From Chryseosolibacter histidinae (GTDB lineage: Bacteria; Bacteroidota; Bacteroidia; Cytophagales; Cyclobacteriaceae): 37,410 nucleotides of DNA. A model generated the notes under the pieces. The model saw only the letters and a list, made by a program, of their open reading frames with translations, was not told where the DNA came from and searched no databases. The DNA is taken from the NCBI RefSeq assembly GCF_018598225.1, contig NZ_JAHESF010000054.1, forward strand, positions 1 to 37,410, given 5' to 3'. Shown here one piece after another: positions 33,798 through 37,410 of the stretch. The position numbers and the translations under genes were made by a program. Each line of letters opens with the position of its first letter. The first letter of the stretch is position 1.

Positions 33798-34181
33798 ATG
33801 AAGAAACTGATCGTCATCATTCTCCTGGCAGGTTGTATGCCTGCCTCGGCACAGTTCAAAGAGAGGTCTGAGAGACCGGGCCTGTTCAGTTTTTTCAGGA
33901 TGAAGCAACTTCCCCCTAACCTGCGGTGGCTCCGGAACGCACCTGTCTTCACCACCCTGCCCATGGGCAACCTGTCTTCATCAAGTTATTGGGAAGGTGT
34001 TTCCTACACCAGCTATTCCGAGAACGGGCGATTCAGGAGCACTCATTCGTTTGACGTGCAGGGGCAGCTTCGCGAATCAAGGGCTTCGTTCAGCCTTCGA
34101 AAAAGTGGTATGCTCTCCAAATGGGCGGTACAGCTTTCGGCACAACGCAGCAGGCCGTTATTTATTTATACCATTCGGTAG
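33798..34181 (+). CDS. Secreted hypothetical protein (127 aa)
   Basis: From the ATG at 33798 the product has 127 residues: signal peptide MKKLIVIILLAGCMPASAQ, then a basic, Ser/Arg-rich sequence (FKERSERPGLFSFFRMKQLPPNLRWLRNAP, SYWEGVSYTSYSENGRFRSTHSFDVQGQLRESRASFSLRKSG). No family recognised. Location is envelope or outside. Monocistronic; a GTAGGCA repeat starts 36 bases after the stop. Confidence 0.6.
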   Translation: MKKLIVIILLAGCMPASAQFKERSERPGLFSFFRMKQLPPNLRWLRNAPVFTTLPMGNLSSSSYWEGVSYTSYSENGRFRSTHSFDVQGQLRESRASFSLRKSGMLSKWAVQLSAQRSRPLFIYTIR

Positions 34182-34217
34182 TTGCGTCAGAGGGACTCTG
34201 ATAAATCAAGACCGGAA

Positions 34218-34385
34218 GTAGGCAGTAGGCAAATGCCGATCTTCAATCGGCAGCAGTAGGCAATAGGAGAGTTCCAGGCATCACGTGAGTATTACTCTAC
34301 TCGAGTGGCAAACAGTAGTGATGGTTTGAAACCGTTCTTTTGCCTACTGCCCGATCGCCTGCGATCGGATTTGCCTACTGCCTAC
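34218..34385. terminator. GTAGGCA inverted repeat with inserted hairpins
   Basis: Left arm: two GTAGGCA units (34218-34231), a perfect hairpin TGCCGAT-CTTCA-ATCGGCA (34234-34252), another GTAGGCA (34256-34262). Right arm, inverted: TGCCTAC (34341-34347), a perfect hairpin CCGATCG-CCTG-CGATCGG (34351-34368), then two TGCCTAC units (34372-34385). The arms are diverged inverted copies with different but self-complementary inserts. The right arm abuts the stop codon of the convergent PhyH gene. Confidence 0.75.
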
Positions 34386-35254
34386 TAAACAAGTGGGTTC
34401 ATTTCACTCTCCGCCATTTCCCCCGGTTTTCTTCCACCGAGCCAGGCTTTCAGGTCGGCTTCGCGAAATGCGTTATCCGGTTGAAGGATGGTGGTCTTGT
34501 CGGCGTAGTAAATGATGGTCATCACCTCGCGCATAGTATTAGTGTTATTCGCGGGGGCGTTGTGAAGGGTCCAGCCGGCATGAAAGGTGGCGTCGCCGGC
34601 ATTCATCGTATCGCGGCCCGACACCGGCATGGCGTGGTCTTTCACATACTGATCGAAGAATGTTTCCGATGCATCGGAGATCTCTTTCGAGAGAATATAA
34701 CCTTGCTGGTGAGAGCCTGATGCAAACTGCATGATGCCCATGTTCTTTGACAGGTCTACCAACGGCATCCACAGGGTGATGGTGTGCGTGGTATCCAGTG
34801 GCCAGTAGAACTGATCCTGGTGCCAGGGTGTATGTCCTCCGCCGGCTTCCTTGAACAGGGCCTGGTCGTGGTAAACCCTTACCCGCTCAACGCCCATGAG
34901 CTGTGCTGCCACGGCGCCGAAACGTTTCGACAGCACAAATCGCTTCAGGGTCTCGCTGGTACACCAGAGGTTGAAGATCTGAAGAAAGGCCTTGCCATAG
35001 GTATCGCGGTCTTTCATCGCCCGTTTTTCCGTATTCATTTTTTCCACGGCTTCGCGGATCGCTTTCCTGTAAAAGGAGACCTCCTGCGGCGAGGCCAGCT
35101 GTGGCAGGCAAATGTGCCCGTCTCTTCTGTAAGCTTCTATCTGGTGGCGGCTCAGCGGGTACCTCCCTTGTAATTCCTCCTGCTGCTTGGTCGTTGGTTC
35201 CTGCATATCACAAGTCATGTGGGTTGAATCAAAAATACCGGCGCGCGCTGACAT
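34385..35254 (-). CDS. Phytanoyl-CoA dioxygenase (PhyH) family protein
   Basis: A 289-residue Fe(II)/2-oxoglutarate dioxygenase of the PhyH family. Seen: the HxD iron ligands His145 and Asp147 in HTPWHQDQFYWPL, the distal His231 in GDATFHAGWTLHNAP, and Arg242 for 2-oxoglutarate binding in NTMREVMTI. Hydroxylation of an organic substrate is likely; the true substrate is not phytanoyl-CoA necessarily. In-frame ATGs at 35218 and 35206 are possible shorter starts. It is divergent from an AraC regulator 74 bp away, the common arrangement for a regulator and its target in Bacteroidota catabolic loci. Confidence 0.9.
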   Translation of the reverse strand: MSARAGIFDSTHMTCDMQEPTTKQQEELQGRYPLSRHQIEAYRRDGHICLPQLASPQEVSFYRKAIREAVEKMNTEKRAMKDRDTYGKAFLQIFNLWCTSETLKRFVLSKRFGAVAAQLMGVERVRVYHDQALFKEAGGGHTPWHQDQFYWPLDTTHTITLWMPLVDLSKNMGIMQFASGSHQQGYILSKEISDASETFFDQYVKDHAMPVSGRDTMNAGDATFHAGWTLHNAPANNTNTMREVMTIIYYADKTTILQPDNAFREADLKAWLGGRKPGEMAESEMNPLV

Positions 35255-35291
35255 CAGTCTTCCTCGCGATCATGAAAGCATTGCACTCTAT

Positions 35292-35324
35292 TGAATAAAT
35301 TATTATATTCAGGAATCATTTCCT
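35292..35324. promoter_or_regulatory. Palindromes between PhyH and AraC genes
   Basis: TGAATA (35292-35297) with TATTCA (35306-35311) around 8 AT-rich bases, and overlapping AGGAA-TCAT-TTCCT (35311-35324), fill the 74-bp divergent gap. They are candidate AraC operator and promoter elements. Inferred. Confidence 0.4.
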
Positions 35325-35328
35325 CAAT

Positions 35329-36201
35329 ATGAAGCCAGTTTTTGAAAAAATTTACAACAGAGATGATGCTTCGTTCAAGGTGATGCGTCTGGAGACCAGG
35401 ACCTTCGATCATCCGTACCATTATCATCCGGAGTACGAGCTGACCCTGATCACAGCAGGGTCGGGACATCGGTTTGTAGGCGACCATACGGATACATTCT
35501 TCTCCAACGACCTTATCCTGTTGGGGAAAAATCTGCCGCACTGCTGGCTGGATTTCGGCCAGAGCAAACACATGGTATCTGCGGTGGTGATCCAGTTCAG
35601 GGAAGATTGTTTCGGCAAAAGCTTTTTTGATCTGCCGGAAATGCACCGGATCAGCCTGCTGCTGCGGCGCGCATCCAGGGGCATTCAATTCCTGAAAACC
35701 GGCGGCAACCTGCTGGATTCGTTGAACCAGATCCATCAGCAAACAGGCTCCGACCAGCTGATCACGTTCCTCAGCATCATGAACGACCTGTCGCGTTCGG
35801 ATGACTTTGCGCTGCTGTCCACTTCGGATTACAACACCACCCATCACGACACAAAATTCAGCAGGATCGACAAGGTGTTTGAATATGTAGCCGGTCATTT
35901 CCGCACGGGCATCGACCTTTCAGTAACCGCAGACCTGGTGCACATGACCCCTTCCGCTTTCTGCCATTATTTCAAGAAGTACACCAAGAAGACCTTTACA
36001 CAATACGTGAACGAAGTGAAGATCGGGTATTCATGCAAGCTCCTGATGGAAACGGAGCTGAACGTTTCGGAGGTCTGCTATCAGAGCGGATACAATAGTC
36101 TTTCCCGGTTTAACAAGTGCTTCAAAAAGATCACAAAAAAGACACCGTTGAGCTACCGCAAACATTTCAATCTTCCGGAAACGCGAGTCTTAACTAGTTG
36201 A
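35329..36201 (+). CDS. AraC-family transcriptional regulator
   Basis: A 290-residue regulator. N-terminal cupin ligand domain (about 15-110): FDHPYHYHPEYELTLITAGSGHRFVGDHTDTFFSNDLILLGKNLPHCW, typical of sugar-responsive members. C-terminal AraC DNA-binding domain (about 190-285) with two HTH motifs: VTADLVHMTPSAFCHYFKKYTKKTFTQYVNEVKIGYSCKLL and NVSEVCYQSGYNSLSRFNKCFKKITKKTPLSYRKHF. It probably controls the divergent PhyH gene and itself. The gene's last codons and TGA stop run into a GTTGACA heptad array. Confidence 0.94.
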   Translation: MKPVFEKIYNRDDASFKVMRLETRTFDHPYHYHPEYELTLITAGSGHRFVGDHTDTFFSNDLILLGKNLPHCWLDFGQSKHMVSAVVIQFREDCFGKSFFDLPEMHRISLLLRRASRGIQFLKTGGNLLDSLNQIHQQTGSDQLITFLSIMNDLSRSDDFALLSTSDYNTTHHDTKFSRIDKVFEYVAGHFRTGIDLSVTADLVHMTPSAFCHYFKKYTKKTFTQYVNEVKIGYSCKLLMETELNVSEVCYQSGYNSLSRFNKCFKKITKKTPLSYRKHFNLPETRVLTS

Positions 36202-36322
36202 CAGTTGACAAGGGAACAATTGACAACGTTGTGTAAGCTAAAACAACCAGGCTATGTTCTCAAATGTCTAAAGGCGCCCAATAGCCGGTACCATTGTCAA
36301 CTGCCCTATTGCCAACTGTCAA
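36196..36322. repeat. Heptad inverted repeat (AGTTGAC family)
   Basis: Left arm 36196-36224: two AGTTGAC units, an 8-base AAGGGAAC interruption, then AATTGAC. Right arm 36294-36322: inverted TTGTCAA, an 8-base CTGCCCTA, TTGCCAA, CTGTCAA. Read on the opposite strand the right arm also has an AGGG interruption in the same place. The stop codon of the AraC gene (36199-36201) lies in the first unit. It sits between two plus-strand genes. Confidence 0.7.
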
Positions 36323-36361
36323 CTGATTCCCGCTGGCACATTCTTTTATCACCTCAGGGTG

Positions 36362-37105
36362 ATGATAGTAACAGAAGAGCAAAAAAAGGAAGCGTATGCC
36401 TTTTACAAGGAGGCGCTTGAGCAATTATATGAAAGCGGGGCTGACTTTATGCTGGGCGGCGGTTTCGCTACCTTTCACTATACAGATACTTTCCGCGACA
36501 CCAAAGATCTGGACGTATTCTGCAAACCCAGCGAGTATCCCAGGATACTGAAACACTTTGCACAAAAAGGTTATCGCACGGAGCTGACGGATGCGCGATG
36601 GCTCGCCAAGGTTTTCAAGGGTGAGTATTTTATCGACATCATTTTCAATTCGGCCAACAACATCTGCACGGTGGATGACGTCTGGTACGAGCATGCTGAG
36701 GCCGGAGAATTCGCGGGTATGCCTGTGAAGTTCATTCCGGCGGAAGAGCTGATCTGGTGCAAGGCGTTTGTGCAGAACCGCGAGCGTTATGACGGTGCTG
36801 ACATCAATCATGTTATTCTGAAGTATGGCAAAAAGCTCGACTGGAAGCGACTGCTGGCACGGATCGATCCGCACTGGCATCTTTTGCTGGCGCACCTGGT
36901 ATTGTTCCAATATGTTTATCCCGCCGACTTCCACGAGATCATACCCAAATGGCTTTTCGACGAGCTCATGGACAGAGCCCGCGGACAATACGATCTTCCG
37001 CCGGCCATGGAGCGTGTGTGCCGCGGACCGGTGATCGACAATACACAGTATTCCGTTGACGTGAAGGAATGGAATTACAAAACGTGTACAATCAAAACCA
37101 TATAA
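36362..37105 (+). CDS. Nucleotidyltransferase-fold protein
   Basis: From the ATG at 36362 (a GTG one codon earlier is possible) the product has 247 residues. Near the N-terminus FMLGGGFATFHYTDTFRDTKDLDVFC has the GG...DxD pattern of the nucleotidyltransferase superfamily (Gly32-Gly34, Asp49/Asp51), with a later hDh-like IDIIFN. This fits predicted nucleotidyltransferases used in RNA, antibiotic or toxin modification; no specific substrate can be named. It is followed after 3 bases by a metallophosphoesterase gene on the same strand, so the two are co-transcribed and may act together. Confidence 0.82.
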   Translation: MIVTEEQKKEAYAFYKEALEQLYESGADFMLGGGFATFHYTDTFRDTKDLDVFCKPSEYPRILKHFAQKGYRTELTDARWLAKVFKGEYFIDIIFNSANNICTVDDVWYEHAEAGEFAGMPVKFIPAEELIWCKAFVQNRERYDGADINHVILKYGKKLDWKRLLARIDPHWHLLLAHLVLFQYVYPADFHEIIPKWLFDELMDRARGQYDLPPAMERVCRGPVIDNTQYSVDVKEWNYKTCTIKTI

Positions 37106-37108
37106 CGT

Positions 37109-37410
37109 ATGGCGGACGGAGAAAAAAAGACGCGTATCGCAGCCGTTGGAGACATCCATGTAAAAGAAACGGATAAAGGAAAATGGCAGGAATATTTCAA
37201 GGAAGTATCGCGGCAGGCGGATATTCTTCTCATTTGCGGAGATCTTACCGACACGGGCGACGAAGGGGAAGCGCAGGTGCTGTCAGAAGAGCTTAGGGCC
37301 TGCAGCATTCCGGTGATCGCCGTGCTGGGCAACCACGATTTTGAAAAAGGGCGCCATAAGCTGATCCGCCAGATCGTGCAGAAAGACAACGTGCATGTGC
37401 TGGATGGTGA
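37109..37410 (+). CDS. Metallophosphoesterase, 3' truncated by window end
   Basis: About 100 residues of a calcineurin-like metallophosphoesterase: the metal-binding motifs GDIHVKE (Asp15, His17), ICGDLTDTGD (Asp45) and LGNHD (Asn75, His76) are all intact and in standard order and spacing. The remainder with the last histidines is beyond the window. It starts 3 bases after the nucleotidyltransferase stop. Substrate unknown. Confidence 0.92.
   Translation, partial: MADGEKKTRIAAVGDIHVKETDKGKWQEYFKEVSRQADILLICGDLTDTGDEGEAQVLSEELRACSIPVIAVLGNHDFEKGRHKLIRQIVQKDNVHVLDG

Overview
The window looks like chromosomal DNA of a free-living Bacteroidota, probably order Cytophagales. The support is a SusC/SusD pair, a type IX secretion (T9SS) C-terminal sorting domain, many lipoproteins with Bacteroidota-style lipoboxes, DUF2911 and DUF4407 proteins, weak Shine-Dalgarno sequences and mid-range GC. 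No rRNA, tRNA, CRISPR array, transposase or phage gene was seen.

Layout. 91-6672 (minus strand) is a SusC - SusD - small lipoprotein - Tat-exported PLP aminotransferase block. 6673-7401 is a long non-coding stretch with a cruciform-like repeat. 7402-13070 holds a DUF4407 membrane protein, a subtilase lipoprotein, a secreted protein with four internal repeats, two small proteins and an XRE-type regulator. 13576-18564 holds glnS, small hypothetical proteins and a solute-binding-domain/histidine-kinase fusion. 18754-24690 holds a cyclophilin lipoprotein, a DUF4114 lipoprotein, a DUF2911/TPR protein, small membrane and lipoproteins and a DUF748-like protein. 24870-28337 is a large T9SS-secreted nuclease-like protein, followed by an OmpR-type two-component pair (28618-30593). 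30758-35254 holds cell-envelope proteins and a PhyH dioxygenase, which is divergent from an AraC regulator (35329-36201). The window ends in a nucleotidyltransferase and a truncated metallophosphoesterase.

The most unusual content is between the genes. About 18 gene 3' ends run, within 0-40 bases of the stop codon, into short degenerate tandem arrays whose unit is always 7 bp, usually about four units per array. At least nine different heptamer families occur (for example GGAGTAA, GTAGGCA, GTTGACA, GTACGAG, GTGGACC, AAGTTTC, AGAATTT, AGTCAGG, GTTGCCA). At most loci a second array of the same family follows in inverted orientation, so the transcript could fold into a hairpin with 11-17 bp perfect segments. 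Families recur at distant loci with the same order of variant heptads, keep a fixed orientation relative to the upstream gene, and sometimes supply its stop codon and last residues. This looks like a dispersed family of heptad-repeat gene-end hairpins, perhaps transcription terminators or 3' mRNA protectors. I know of no description of it in this phylum. Heptanucleotide tandem repeats are known from filamentous cyanobacteria. Other palindromic elements (7042-7144, 19461-19620, 23203-23341, 28373-28588) do not follow the 7-bp rule.
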